Shown: one piece after another, positions 23,113 to 34,357 of the stretch
How positions within the stretch are numbered: the stretch's first letter is position 1
Layout of the letters: each line of letters opens with the position of its first letter
Assembly: GCA_014281115.1 (NCBI GenBank)
Contig: JACONQ010000005.1
Coordinates: 1,364,001-1,428,000, forward strand
DNA: 64,000 nt
Origin: Laburnicola sp. R22_1
Taxonomy: Eukaryota; Ascomycota; Dothideomycetes; Pleosporales; Didymosphaeriaceae
Reading direction: 5' to 3'
Notes under the pieces: model-generated
What the model saw: only the letters and a program-made list of their open reading frames with translations
Told to the model about the DNA's origin: nothing
Database searches by the model: none
Program-made: the position numbers and the translations under genes

Positions 23113-23964
23113 TCACCTGAACCACCAGTTCACCGAGGCATTCGCATTTGCACCATACCCTTGAACAGCATGCCACCAGCCGAGTGGTATGAACAGGCCA
23201 TCTCCGCTTTCCAACCTAGCTTCTACGCCGCTCGCGGACACACCGTCGCTCTTCTCTTCGTTCCAAACAGCGTTTTGCAACCTATCCAGCTCTTCGCCCA
23301 TCATCATTTCTTCACCGCGCATGTGCGCATAACCTTTATTTGTCCTCAATCGCTCGTAGAGAAGCCTGCCGTGCTCAGGTCTCATGAGACGAACGACCTT
23401 TTGGCCAACTAGCTGGACGAAAAGGTTTGGGTTCGGATCGCGATGTAAAGGCGTGTTTGTTGGCGGTCGTCCCATCCAGAGACTTGACGCGTAAATGTCT
23501 CCTCGGCCCATACGGGAGAGCAATTCAGGTACGGGCAGGTCGGCCTGCAGCTCGAGGGGTAGATCGCTGAGGGAGCACTGCGCAAGGTAAAGTTGGTGCG
23601 AATCATCCTCACTCTGGATGTGAGACAAAAGCAGAGAGAAGGGAGCTTGGAGGCGCTCGAAAGTTGACGTTCGTCGCTGGCTGAGCTCTAGAGGCACCAT
23701 CAACTCGCCATGACGGCCCAAATAGGACAAGTTTACATGGTGATGCATTCCCGTCTCTGGAGGAATGTCGTCCACAGGCGCAAACCATTTCTTGATTGCT
23801 GGCATGTCTGCGAAACGTCCTGGGAACATTGTTGGCTCGCTCAGGCTCAGGAGGCCCACGTCCGCATCAGTGCCATTGAAGGTCTTCGCTTGAGTAAAGC
23901 GGCTGCTGCGGTGTATTGAACGTGTATTGAGAGCTGCGACCCACGCTCCCGGACGGCTTAACAT
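23113..23964 (-). CDS. JmjC (cupin-8 type) 2-oxoglutarate/Fe(II) oxygenase
   Basis: The protein has 283 residues in a single exon. The iron-binding facial triad is visible: H174 and D176 in TPLHRDPNPNLFVQ and H265 in IPLGWWHAV. The spacing and the phrase LESGDGLFIPLGWWH are typical of small JmjC hydroxylases rather than large multidomain histone demethylases; no PHD, Tudor or zinc-finger domain is present. The N-terminal 30 residues have several Arg and Ser and no acidic residue, so a mitochondrial targeting sequence is possible. The ATG at 23964 is chosen because the upstream in-frame extension would overlap the divergent prefoldin gene and is not conserved in character. Substrate is unknown; protein or tRNA hydroxylation are both known in the superfamily. 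Confidence 0.8.
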   Translation of the reverse strand: MLSRPGAWVAALNTRSIHRSSRFTQAKTFNGTDADVGLLSLSEPTMFPGRFADMPAIKKWFAPVDDIPPETGMHHHVNLSYLGRHGELMVPLELSQRRTSTFERLQAPFSLLLSHIQSEDDSHQLYLAQCSLSDLPLELQADLPVPELLSRMGRGDIYASSLWMGRPPTNTPLHRDPNPNLFVQLVGQKVVRLMRPEHGRLLYERLRTNKGYAHMRGEEMMMGEELDRLQNAVWNEEKSDGVSASGVEARLESGDGLFIPLGWWHAVQGYGANANASVNWWFR

Positions 23965-24119
23965 GAAGAAATGTGGGTGTACTGTGCAGTGTGGCGGAGG
24001 TCCTGGAGGAAGGAGCGCCCAAGCTCCCTTTCCGATCGGCAAAGCCAAGAGCTCCCCCAGGAAAGCTTTGGCGGGGCAGCAGGCACTCTCCCAGTAAGCC
24101 TCAACAGCGACTACCCACC
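23965..24119. promoter_or_regulatory. Compact bidirectional promoter, JmjC/prefoldin 5
   Basis: Only 155 bp separate the two start codons of divergent genes, so promoter elements and both 5' untranslated regions must share this interval or overlap the coding regions. It is GC-rich, and no TATA box is visible. Confidence 0.55.
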
Positions 24120-24659
24120 ATGGCGACGAAGCAAGCACAGAAACAGCCTGGCCAGAGTGAGTTTTTCCGCCTCCCTGAATCTATCATCGTGTCTCTGATA
24201 TGCGCAGTTGAAATCACATCGCTGCCGGTGCCGCAGCTCCAAGAGTTGAAATCGCAGCTCGACCGAGAGTTGGAGCACTTGACTACCTCTTTCCAGTCCC
24301 TTAGGACGGCCCAGTCGAAATTCCGCGACTGCATCAAATCCATATCGCAGGGCGTCAATCTGGACACGGCCGACAAACCGCTGCTCGTCCCGCTCACGTC
24401 GTCTCTATACGTCCCAGGCCGACTCACGTCGTCTACGCACGTGCTCGTCGATGTCGGCACCGGCTTCTTTGTCGAGAAGAGTACAGACGATGCGACAGAC
24501 TTCTACAACCGCAAGGTCAAGGATCTGGGAGACAGCCTAAAGGATTTGGAGGGCGTGATCAATGGCAAGGCACAGAACGTGAGAATGGTAGAAGAGGTTA
24601 TACGGGCCAAGGTCCTGAGTGCACAGGAGAACAACCACAAGGAGGGAGCAGGCAGCTAG
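24120..24659 (+). CDS. PFD5: Prefoldin subunit 5 (Gim5)
   Basis: This is an alpha-type subunit of the hexameric prefoldin chaperone, which captures unfolded actin and tubulin and hands them to the CCT chaperonin in the cytosol. Exon 1 is 24120-24156 and exon 2 is 24208-24659, with a 51-nt GTGAGT...GCAG intron, giving 162 residues. The two coiled-coil helices flank a beta-hairpin core: N-terminal helix about 20-65 (QLQELKSQLDRELEHLTTSF), hairpins about 75-115 (PLTSSLYVPG, VLVDVGTGFFVEK), C-terminal helix from about 120. The short first exon of 12 codons is typical of this gene in fungi. Confidence 0.92.
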   Translation: MATKQAQKQPGQSEFFRLPESIIVSLICAVEITSLPVPQLQELKSQLDRELEHLTTSFQSLRTAQSKFRDCIKSISQGVNLDTADKPLLVPLTSSLYVPGRLTSSTHVLVDVGTGFFVEKSTDDATDFYNRKVKDLGDSLKDLEGVINGKAQNVRMVEEVIRAKVLSAQENNHKEGAGS

Positions 24660-25288
24660 GGTAGTGGAGAGCAGAACGCTATGCACAAGACCAGGAGACT
24701 AGCTCTCGGTGCCTGTATGACGAGTTCACATGCGGCAACCGGCGACAAGCTAGGACAACATTGCGTCTGGTCCAGCTCCGGCGGGGGACGGTCTTGGAAG
24801 ACCCAAATGAGGGGTAATTGCGGCGAGGCACTGCCATAGTAGGACAGACCACGGGAAGGCCGTTACTTGGAGTTAGATAATCCAAACATCGGCAGAGACT
24901 TTTACCCAACAACAATCCTGAGATCGATTCACAATGACGAAACTAACCTCAACCGATCGAGGCGGTCAATCAGAGTGCCGCAAGACCGCTGGCGCCGAAG
25001 TGGAGGTGAATCTGCGTGTTGGCGTTCCGAATCGGGCAAGCAAGGATAGTTCGCGTGGCGTCACCTGGGCGACGGACCAATGTGAGGGCGCTACGTCTTA
25101 GACCTGACCACGACAACACCGCAACTTTGCAATCGATGGCAATAGCCTGCATTCCTCGTCCGACATAATTAGCCACTCATAAGACCTGACTAGGGTCTGA
25201 TTTACTCGCTTTGTATGAATTGCATGCCGTTCGCCCACGCTCACCACGATAAACAAAGCTTGGGACGCAGTAAACACGCGCATTCGAG
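24660..25288. other. Intergenic region
   Basis: This contains the 3' flank of prefoldin 5 and the upstream region of the LIM gene. I see no additional gene. Confidence 0.6.
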
Positions 25289-28200
25289 ATGCATAGAAAG
25301 GAACGGGAAGGTGCAGTGTCGCCTGGTCCGGTGTACATGAGCTCCGCCCAAATGAGTACGCACGTCCTACAAGCATTCCAGTGTATTCTTCTAACGAGCA
25401 TTCCGCAGCGAATTATCTACAGGATCTACGCTCCAATCGCCCCGCCCGCCCAACCGGCTCTCGTCCTCCTCCAGCACACTTCAATACGTGGTCTAGCAGA
25501 TCTTCATCCAGGTTTGCCGACTCGCCCGCCGTGTCGCCGCTCTCACATGCGACCTTTCAAGAGGCGGGAGCCAATGTTGATGCGCCGCCGCCAACAGCTG
25601 GCGAGTCCAAATCGCACCAACGCACAACATCAAACATGAGTATAGATGAGGTGCTATCGAGCGCTGGTCGACCTCTCGTCCAACCTCCACGCGGGCGGAA
25701 CATGTCGACCTCGGCGACCGCGAGGGAACGCACTCCGAGTGTACAATATCGCGAGAGCGGGCGGCGGCAGGCCGAGAAGGATGAGGCGCGCGCGCTGCGA
25801 GTAGCTATGGAGGAACTGGACTTGAAGCCAGAGCAAGCACTGTACGAATCGGCGAGAGACGAGGCTGCTGAGCTGGTCTGGAAGCATCTGAATCCGAACG
25901 CGCCGGGTACCAGTCCGCAAGCACCGTATGCATATCCCGGACTGGCCAGGAAAGGAAGTGTCCAGAGAAGCCAGAGCTTGGATCGGACTGAGCAAGACCT
26001 GCAGCGCACCAACTCAAAATTGAGGCGGAAGCGTAATTCTATGGGAAGCAACACGTCTGAGAGTAGGAGCAGCAGCCTACAGAGCCGTCGTGCTGGAAGT
26101 GGATCGTCTGTCGCCGCAAATGCTGGCTTCAGCACGTCCCCTACAAAAAGCAGTTTCAACGGCGACAAGTTCGAAGAACCGACGCCTCTTCCGAAAGTCT
26201 CGTCAGTTCCCTCGGAGTTGAACCAAAAAAGACGCAGCAGCAGTGGACGGAAGAGAATCAGCGCAAGCCTGTTCAAGAATCCGGATGACCAAATTTACGA
26301 AGAACCCGAAGAGGACCAAACAGCATCTGCTCCGCCTCCAGCTGTTGCCAACCCACCAGCACCCGCCAAATTGCCTTTGGGTATGAGGCGGAACCCCTTT
26401 GCTCGTGTTCAGTTCTCCAGGGATAACAATCTTGTAAGATCAAGCACTGACCCAGTCCTTGCGACGAAGCGATTCGACCGCTTCGAGATCCAAAGGAATC
26501 CTCCATCGCAATCGCGAAACGCCGCCTATACTAGCAACCCACCCCTGCCTAGGACAAGCGAGGACGGCAAGTCGGATGCAGAGAATGATTCCGAGGTCAA
26601 ACTGAAGGATGGCAAAGAGATACGCAGCGATGAGCTTCGAGCAGCAACCGGGTTCAAATTGAAGGACAGAAGCGCAAAGCTGCCAACTCCCACAATGGTC
26701 TCCGACAGTCCAGGCCGTCCGATCGTGTCGTTCAAGAAGGATTGGAAGCCGAAGGAGACCGAATTGAAACAGGAGATCTCGTCTCTTCCTGCAGCTGTTC
26801 CTCGCCCTCTGAGTCAAGCTGCCTGCGGTCCACGCCCTCTATCTAAGGCTATGACTGCCCCTGTCGTGCCGACCACCAACACACCAGTCGATTCACCGAA
26901 GAGGACTGATGTTCCACCAACTGCTTCGATTCCTCAGGTCAGCGTCTCTCCCAGCCCTCCTGTGCCATCAACGAGAGTCAATCGGGTACAAGTCCCGGCA
27001 ATTAGCGTCTATGAGGATCCTCCAACGAGGCCACTCCCCAGCGCCACCACGTCAAGGAAAGTCCAAACCCCGCCTCAAAACGCCACGCCACCAACAATAA
27101 ATGTTTCTCAGGCCCCTCCAGCGCGCTCTAAACCATCTCCAGCGCCTCCCATTCCCACGATCGCTATCCAAGAGACACCATCGATCTCAGTCAATGCCCC
27201 CGGCCCAAGTGCTAGTGTAAAACCCCAGAAATTTCCGTCCGTATCGGCTGCTTCTATCCCGAGGATATCTATAAGCGAGTCGCCTGGGTCATCGAGGGGC
27301 TCTACTATGAAAGCTCCCTCCATCTCCATTACACCATCCATCCCAACGATCTCTGTTCATGAATCGCCAGCCCCAACTAGAGGGCCCCAGTCCGATCGTC
27401 CTTCAATCTCTGCCACGCGCCCCACCCCCTCCATCTCCGTTACACCGTCCATCCCAACAATCTCTGTCGATGAATCGCCAGCCCCGAATAATAGAGGGCC
27501 CAAGTCCGATCATCCCTCAATCTCTGCTACGCACTCCACTCCCTCGATTAACATTTCCGGTTCAACAACCTCAACCCGCCCCTTGCCAGTCCCAAACCAG
27601 GCCAACTCACCCTTCGCCCGCTCCCAAACGGCCCCCACACGCTCGCACTGGACACCCACCGCCGTCCGCACCGGCGCCTTATGTGAACACTGCGCACTCC
27701 CCATTGCTGGTCGCATCGTATCCGCAGCAGGCGTCCGCTTCCACCCAGAGTGCTTCCAGTGTCACCACTGCGGCGAGCACCTTGAATGCGTAGCCTTCTA
27801 CCCCGAACCATCTAACAAACATTCCGAACGCGTTGCGCGGATCCGTGCCCGCCAGCGCGGCGAAGACATCCCTATGCCAACCCCACAGACTACTTACGAA
27901 GACATGCAGCGCCTGGAAGTCGAAGACGGCGACGAGAGTCTCCGTTTCTACTGTCACTTGGACTTTCACGAGTTGTTTTCTCCTCGCTGTAAGAGCTGCA
28001 AGACGCCGATTGAGGGCGAGGTCGTGGTGGCTTGCGGTGCAGAGTGGCACGTTGGCCATTTCTTCTGCGCGCAGTGCGGCGATCCGTTTGATAGTAGCAC
28101 GCCGTTTGTGGAGAAGGACGGGTATGCATGGTGTGTCAATTGCCATACGAATCGATATTCGACAAAGTGTCGGAAGTGTAGGAAGCCGGTTACGGATACG

Positions 28201-28405
28201 GTGGTCAAGGCGTTGGGGAGTGAGTGGCATGTGGGCTGCTTTTGCTGTGTGGTAAGTGAACCTGTCCTCAAGTGTGAGAAACGTACGTGATTCTAATGTT
28301 GAATAGGAGTGCTCTGGGCCCTTTGAGGACGGGAGATATTTCCTCCGCGGCGAGTCGGAAGATCCGGTTTGTGTGAAGTGCGAGGAGCGGAGGCTGAAGG
28401 CGTAG
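25289..28405 (+). CDS. Paxillin-type LIM domain protein
   Basis: Three exons, 25289-25355, 25409-28251 and 28307-28405, encode 1002 residues. The start is supported by a 53-nt GTACGC...TTCTAAC...GCAG intron that joins exon 1 in phase to the NYLQDLRSNRP motif, a conserved LD-like N-terminal element. Residues 30-750 are disordered and rich in Ser and Pro. Three LIM domains close the protein: the first from CEHCALPI, interrupted by an extra loop of about 40 residues; the second from CKSCKTPIEGEVV; the third from CRKCRKPVTDTVV, completed by the short last exon. Fungal paxillin-like proteins such as Pxl1 act at sites of polarity and cytokinesis and bind Rho pathway factors; that role is inferred here. 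A tandem repeat and five related short motifs lie in the Pro-rich region. Confidence 0.85.
27316..27540 (+). repeat. Tandem duplication inside the LIM gene
   Basis: Two head-to-tail units of 111 and 114 nt (27316-27426 and 27427-27540) encode near-identical 37- and 38-residue blocks starting PSISITPSIPTISVHESPAP and PSISVTPSIPTISVDESPAP. The difference in length is one codon. Frame is kept, so the duplication is tolerated in coding sequence. Confidence 0.85.
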
Positions 28406-29083
28406 TGCTGATACTCGGTGGAGCTGGGCTGGTCCTGAGCATCAGGTGGAGAGAGTTGGTGTGGCGTGTAATAGTCTGGTGGTTTCGCGTACTTTGCATT
28501 CATGTTCCTGACGTTGCATATGGTTTACGCGTGCATTAGAAACGAAAGAGGTTATTGTGGAGTAGTAGTAGCATGGTTTGTGTTTTGCTTATGGGCGGGA
28601 TGGGCGTTGTTGAGCGGGCGTCCTGGCATGTACACAGCACTTGAATCAATCAGATATCACGTATAAGTACCATCAACTCTAAGCAGGAGTGGTGTCTTAT
28701 GTTGTTCGCTGGTATGCGCACACAGCTGGAGTAGTATGAGCGCCCGCAGTGCTATCTGGAGAGCCTTGGTTGGTCACTTCAACGGCTTACTTCACAGGTA
28801 AGACAACATCACCAGTTTCTGAATAGTACAGCACTGACTGGGTCAGTGTCTTGAATGTGGAATTACTTGTTTTAGGACCAGTGTCTTATAAGACGTGGGT
28901 CAGTTATCTAGGTCATGAACATACACTTCGTGGGGGTATCTCAAAGCAGAACCTCCTAGCGCCATCCCGGCGCCAAACGCCTATTTTATGCAATGAAACT
29001 GCTGCAGTATGACAGCAAAGTTGACCATCGTCCAAGCCCATTATCATCAAAGTCGGTCATGAACGGAGAATGCGAACCCCCTC
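28406..29083. other. Convergent 3' intergenic region
   Basis: This lies between the LIM gene (plus) and the G-patch gene (minus). It should include both 3' untranslated regions. Nothing else is recognised. Confidence 0.6.
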
Positions 29084-29791
29084 CTACTTGAGTCCGTGGT
29101 CAACGGGCCCCTTGCCTCCGAGGTACTTGTCCAGGTCATCGTTGCCGTAGAACAGGTTGTGGTACTTCTTGTCTTTCTTCTTCTGCTCGGCTGCGAGCTT
29201 GCGCACCTTGCCTGCATCGAGCGTGGCACTCTTCGGCACCGACGCTGCCTTCTTCTTGGGCTTGACTTCCTCCTTCTCCACGCCCAGTCCAAGCTTGTCG
29301 CGCTTCTCTTTCGGCACGATGGGGAAGAGCATGCCCTGCCCATGGGCTCCAAGCCCAACCCGCGCATCGATATCGAAGCCATGCTTCTCCATCACCTTGA
29401 GGCCCATGCGTGTGCGATCGATGCTGGAGGGAGCCGGGGGTCTCGGGAGTGCCAGCTGGTGTGCGATGCTCAGGTGATGCTCCTTCTCGCTCGCCTCATG
29501 AATTAGGTGGCCGCAGACGTCACACTTCGGGAACTTGGGTGGTTCCGGCGGAGGCGGGCCGTTGGGGTAGAACAAGGCGAGGTACCTCTGGCTGAAGGAC
29601 AGACCCTCTGGTTTGGCGGGTGCGGGGAGCGGCGCGGATTCCGCGGCTGCGGGGACGAACTTGATGGGCCGCTGCCAGAGTTTGCGGCCGTAGGCGGGGA
29701 GGTCGACGAAGGGGGCGGTGGAGATGTCCGCGTCGTCGTAGCGGTCGTCGTCGTCGGCCGCCTCGAGGCGGGGCTTGCGGAACGCGGACAT
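29084..29791 (-). CDS. G-patch domain protein (GPANK1-like)
   Basis: This single-exon gene encodes 235 residues. A C2H2-like element (CDVCGHLIHEASEKEHHLSIAH) lies at about residues 90-112. A G-patch follows at about 128-172: the glycine pattern MGLKVMEKHGFDIDARVGLG, then GQGMLFPI, matches the fold used to activate DEAH-box RNA helicases. The C-terminus is Lys-rich and ends with a conserved-looking NLFYGNDDLDKYLGGKGP tail. The layout zinc element plus G-patch resembles human GPANK1 and fungal homologues of unknown function. A role in RNA processing is inferred from the domain only. It is divergent from the SDR gene, 324 bp away. Confidence 0.82.
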   Translation of the reverse strand: MSAFRKPRLEAADDDDRYDDADISTAPFVDLPAYGRKLWQRPIKFVPAAAESAPLPAPAKPEGLSFSQRYLALFYPNGPPPPEPPKFPKCDVCGHLIHEASEKEHHLSIAHQLALPRPPAPSSIDRTRMGLKVMEKHGFDIDARVGLGAHGQGMLFPIVPKEKRDKLGLGVEKEEVKPKKKAASVPKSATLDAGKVRKLAAEQKKKDKKYHNLFYGNDDLDKYLGGKGPVDHGLK

Positions 29792-30115
29792 CGTTGCGCT
29801 GGTGCGCGTGTAGAGGGAAACAGTTGCCTTACGAGAAGTTAGCGGTTGTTTTAGTGACGTGCGCGCGCCGACGTGGGTTAGTTGTCCAACTGTAGTTCCG
29901 CTCGGAGAGGAGAGTGTGTGACCTGTTCTGTGGCGAGAGTAGAGAGTAGCGAAAGAAAGAGGGAGTATTTCAAGCAGGCGTGGAAGCGCGATCGCGCTAT
30001 CACGTGCTTATCGATAATATAAGCGAGGGGCTAAGCGAGGATGGACGCTAAGTGGCCGTCGCCTAAAGTTTGGCGTCTCGTTCCGAATCACTGACGACGT
30101 TCCGCTAACCCGACC
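29792..30115. promoter_or_regulatory. Shared upstream region of the G-patch and SDR genes
   Basis: This 324-bp interval between two divergent start codons is expected to carry both promoters. It contains GCGATCGCGC and TTATCGATAA palindromes near 29990-30016. I cannot assign a factor. Confidence 0.45.
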
Positions 30116-31418
30116 ATGCCCGTTCACATCCTCGCCCATGGCTGGGAAGAGGGCATCTCCTCCATTCCCTTTGGGTGGACCCTCGTCAAGATCCTGCCAT
30201 GTGTAGCAGTGCTGTACCTCCTGAAAGTCTACTTCAATGGTGCAGTCAATACCTCGGAGCGCAACATGCACTCCAAGGTGGTGATGATGACGGTATGCTT
30301 GCCCTCTCTTCTTGCAAGTAGAAAGCTTACGGTGGGTGAAGGGAGGAACATCCGGCATCGGAGCTGAAGTTGCAAAAGGGCTCGCGTCGAGAGGCGCACA
30401 GATGGTGCTGCTCACACAATATGCGCTTACCGACCCCTTTCTCGTCGACTATATCGAAGACCTACGCTCACGGACGGGCAACGAATTAATTACCGCCGAG
30501 CAAGTCGACCTTGCATCGCTGCGCAGTATACGAGAGTTCGCAACGAAATGGGTGGACAACCTGCCTCCGCGGCGTCTGGACATGGTCATACTGTGCGCGG
30601 ACACGCGGACTCCGCCAGGTGGAACGGCCTACTTTACTGAGGATGGACTAGAGTCAACTTGGGGTTTGAACTACATGGCGAACTTCCACCTGCTCAGTAT
30701 TTTGAGCCCCGCGCTTCGAGCTCAGCCACCGGACCGAGACGTGCGAATCATCTTCGGCACCTGTAGCTCATATATGGGCGGCGTATTGCCAGTCACAAAA
30801 GACTCCGATAGCTGGGGCGCAAAGAAACCAAAGAAGGAAAAGAAGTCGGCTGGTTCAGAAGCCATTCCCTTCACTCCAGGCGGCGTGTATTCAACCTCCA
30901 AACTCGCCCTCATGACTTTCGCTCTCGCCTTCCAGAAACATCTCTCCTCCCATGTACGAGCCGACAAGAGCCCCATGAATGCCCGCGTTATCCTAGTCGA
31001 CCCGGGCTGGACACGCACGCCTGGCATGCGACGCTTCCTCACTTTCGGCAGTCTTTGGGGCCTCTTGGTATACATAATCACATGGCCTTTGTGGTGGCTG
31101 TTTCTGAAGAGCTCGGATCAAGGTGCTCAGACGTTCTTATATGCGGCGATGGAGGCACAATATGGGAGAGGCGAGGGTGGGTGGTTTTTGAAAGAGTGCA
31201 GACAGGTTGGTATTTTCAAGGAGGAAGTCAAGGATGAAGCAGTGCAGCAGAAGCTATGGGAGATCAGCGAGGAGACGATAAAAACGTTAGAGCAAGAGGG
31301 AGCGAAGAAGAGAGCAGCGGAGAAGAAGACGGATGCCAAAGCGCCTGCAAAGAAAGCGGGGGCGAAAGCGACTGCTACTAAAGAAAATGGAGCAGCAAAA
31401 CAAAGAAAGGGAAAATAA
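30116..31418 (+). CDS. Membrane-anchored short-chain dehydrogenase/reductase
   Basis: Exon 1 30116-30292 and exon 2 30342-31418 (49-nt GTATGC...AAG intron) encode 417 residues. An N-terminal hydrophobic segment at about 18-40 precedes the Rossmann fold, placing the enzyme on a membrane such as ER, lipid droplet or mitochondrial outer membrane. The cofactor motif TGGTSGIG is created exactly across the splice, at residues 59-66. The catalytic Tyr and Lys are in YSTSK, with an upstream Ser in TCSSYMGG. The NNAG motif is replaced by CADT. A second hydrophobic stretch (WGLLVYIITWPLWWLFL) lies after the catalytic region. The C-terminal 45 residues are Lys/Ala-rich. The closest type I can name is the Env9-like/retinol dehydrogenase-like SDR group. 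Substrate is unknown. Confidence 0.83.
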
Positions 31419-32222
31419 TCTTGATGGATGATGCAGGCAATGTACAGACAGCGGATGCAAATATATACAAATAGTCTGAAGAAGTACACAGGCTTATACC
31501 CTTTCACAACTGCCCTCTTCGGGCAACGGCACTCTTGTGAGCAAAGTCTCCCAGTCATCAGCGTGGAATCTCAGACGAACGACGAGCTTTGTGTAAAAGC
31601 ATAAAAGTACGGAGATAGTTGTGACGACCATGCACGTGGTCTGCGTGTGTATATTCAGCTTCGACTGATCAAAATCGACATTGGTGATCACTCCTATTGG
31701 AGGAGCCGACAATAATCTCTGATGATGGGAGTCTATCCATGATGAGTGAAAGCAGCTCGGCGCGCTTGAGTGGGCAAGTTCTGCAGTTGGTGTGGATTAG
31801 GGTGGTGCGGCGAGGTGCATGTTGCGTTTATTGAACATGAGCAGTATCCTGTAGGCTGCTGATCCTTGTTACGGGTGATTTTAGGACAAATCCGTCACGT
31901 GTGCCCCACTCAACTTGGAACGTTATAATGAACCAATCAGCAGTCGCTAGGAACGAGATTGCCCGATTCGGTAGGCTAGCGGAACGACGTTAAGTCCACG
32001 CTCAGCCTCAATCAGGCGGAGGTACCGGCCCAGCAGTGCAAAGGCCAGGGAGATTCCGGTCTTTAATATTTTGACGCTCTTCAGTTTATGTCGTCTCTGT
32101 TATTAAGCTCTCTGCCGCAGCACTACAGGTACGCTGTGCCGCACTCACATAACTCTCCGACTGCGTCTCCTTCGGCCCCTGTAGCCTTCGCTTACGATAC
32201 GACTTAACAACAAGCGTATACG
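31419..32222. other. Intergenic region
   Basis: This contains the 3' flank of the SDR gene and the upstream region of the Zn2Cys6 gene. No other gene is recognised. Confidence 0.55.
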
Positions 32223-34109
32223 ATGCCAACAGCGATTGGAACCAGGAAGACACATAGCAAGACAAGACTTGGCTGCTCACAATGCAAGAAAAGGCGAATA
32301 AAGGTAGTGTTTCACTCTCCCTTTTCGTCCGTGAACTTTCACTTCGCGTACCTCAGGTATTATTTTCGTCCGGGGTCTTGCACCAGAATAGTAGATCAGC
32401 ACAATACGTGGTAGAGTGTATGACTTAGCGGTTCTCTACTTACAGAAGAGCACCTTAGAAATTACATGTGATAATAATAAAGCACCTCGGTTCAAATGTT
32501 CAGTAACTTAGGAGACGAGATGGCGGCTGTTCATGACTTCCTTTTGGCTACAGCTGACGTTCCAGCAGTGCGACTGTTCTCATCCAAGATGCGCCAACTG
32601 CACAAGGCGGGGAGACGAATGCGTAAGTGAGCATCCAAAACTATGAAACACCTACTGACTCTCTATCTTTGCCTTGCACAGAGTTTTCGCCTACTCGCTC
32701 CTTCCACACAACTGACAGGCGGATCAACATTTGCCACGTCTCTGACCGAATCTATCTCCTCATCATCCACGCCCTCTCCTCTATCCTCGTCTTCCAGGCT
32801 AGACACGCCTCCCTCATCCGCTCAACTTTCCACACTATCCAAAAAGCCATATCAAGTTCAAGTTTTCCGTAGTAACCCTACTATTACTCCTTCACCATCG
32901 CCACCAACGACTCCTACACAAGTTACGGCGTTACCAGATCTCTTGATCCCAAGTACATTCCCATCGATATCACCATATCTTCGATTCAACGACTCCTGGA
33001 AAACAACACGAGAAAGTCTTCCGCCTGTATTGCAAGGCGTACTCTACCACTATGACTATACAACCAGCCTCACGATCGCAGTAGATGACCTCGCCAAAGC
33101 AGCCTGGCAGTCCTTCGTCCCCGAACTAGCGGAAACCAAAAAATTCCTCGTGCACAATATCCTTGCCATTGCTTCACTGCATCTCGCGAGACTCCATGGC
33201 CGCGGTAACGAAAGAGCGAAAATGACGAATTTAGCAGCGTCGCAGATGAACAAGGCAATAGCACGATTTCGGCCTGAATTGGATAACATCAACTCCGATA
33301 ACGCAGCCGCACTCTTTGCTAGTGCGACACTTACAGCTGTGTACTTCTTTCGCTCAGCTACCCAAGAAATCGACGACATTCGTGCCGATGTTCTGGCTGG
33401 AATTATCACCCCGTCGCCAGAAGTGGTAGACAGGATGCTACGCCCAACATTGCGAACCATTTGGGGACTTCGTGGACCATGGACTGTGCTGATGCCAGGG
33501 TGGGAGCACGTAACCGAGGGCAGATTCAGCGTCGTCGCAAACCGCGACTGGTGGCCGGAAGTTCGCATCCCAACGACAGCACGCGCACTGGAGGAGGATC
33601 GACGCCTCGCCAGCATCGCCAGCCTCTGGGATGGCTACAATGCAGGCCCTCATGTCGACTGCTTAAGTTCGGCTCTTTTTTTCTTGAGGGAGAGTTACGC
33701 GTTAGTCTCTCAGTTGACCGACCCAGCAAAGGACTTTCCCTTCTTGACTTCGGTTGACTATGCCGTGGACGACACTACAATTGTACAGATGAAGGACCGC
33801 GGTGCGATCTTCGTATGGGCTGCTCGAATCTCGAGGAACTTCATCCGGCTTCTTGAGCAGAAGAATCGAGACGCGTTGGTCATACTGGCTCACTACGCTG
33901 TCCTCGCTGGTAGAGTGCGCAATGTATGGTGGTTGGAAGGGATGGGCGCCAATTTCATCATCACTGCTGCCATGGCATTGGGTCGAGAGAACTGGCACTT
34001 GATCGAGTGGCCAGTTCAGGTTGTGGGTGTTGATTTGGAGAATGCGTTCACTGCCCGGCCAGATCTGCTAGAAGGGGAACCCGGCGAGATGGCCATGGAG
34101 GTTGTTTGA
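32223..34109 (+). CDS. Zn2Cys6 fungal transcription factor
   Basis: Three exons, 32223-32303, 32569-32622 and 32682-34109, encode 520 residues. The binuclear zinc cluster is assembled from the first two exons: GCSQCKKRRIK supplies two cysteines and exon 2 (CDCSHPRCANCTRRGDEC) the other four, giving spacing C-x2-C-x6-C-x6-C-x2-C-x6-C plus one extra Cys. A Ser/Thr/Pro-rich linker follows. The rest matches the fungal_trans_2 type regulatory domain (HNILAIASLHLARLHG, then SATLTAVYFF), as in sterol-uptake and Upc2-like regulators. Intron 1 is 265 nt, unusually long for this window, and falls inside the zinc cluster. An acceptor three bases upstream would add one Gln before the third Cys and break the spacing. 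The target pathway is unknown. Confidence 0.82.
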
Positions 34110-34357
34110 AAGCATCTGCGCTTGAAACTTACGGAGTCGGCTCATGGAGATTATGCGTCGAACTGTTTAAAAAAAACAATTGGAAAATTTAGTTTCCAGT
34201 CAAACTGAATCTCGAGCTGCAGTCTGGCCCAACGCGACTGGACCACTGCCTGCCGTGTGAGCACCATCGCGTATCCAAGACATACGAGCTCAAAGTTCAG
34301 CTACATCCCACCTCCAATGTCACTTCTGCTCTGCATCTTTCATTTGGTCTTTCTGTT

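Noticed and set aside
23965..24138. N-terminal extension of the JmjC protein to 24138
   Set aside because: It would overlap the start of prefoldin 5, and its sequence looks like the antisense of that gene.
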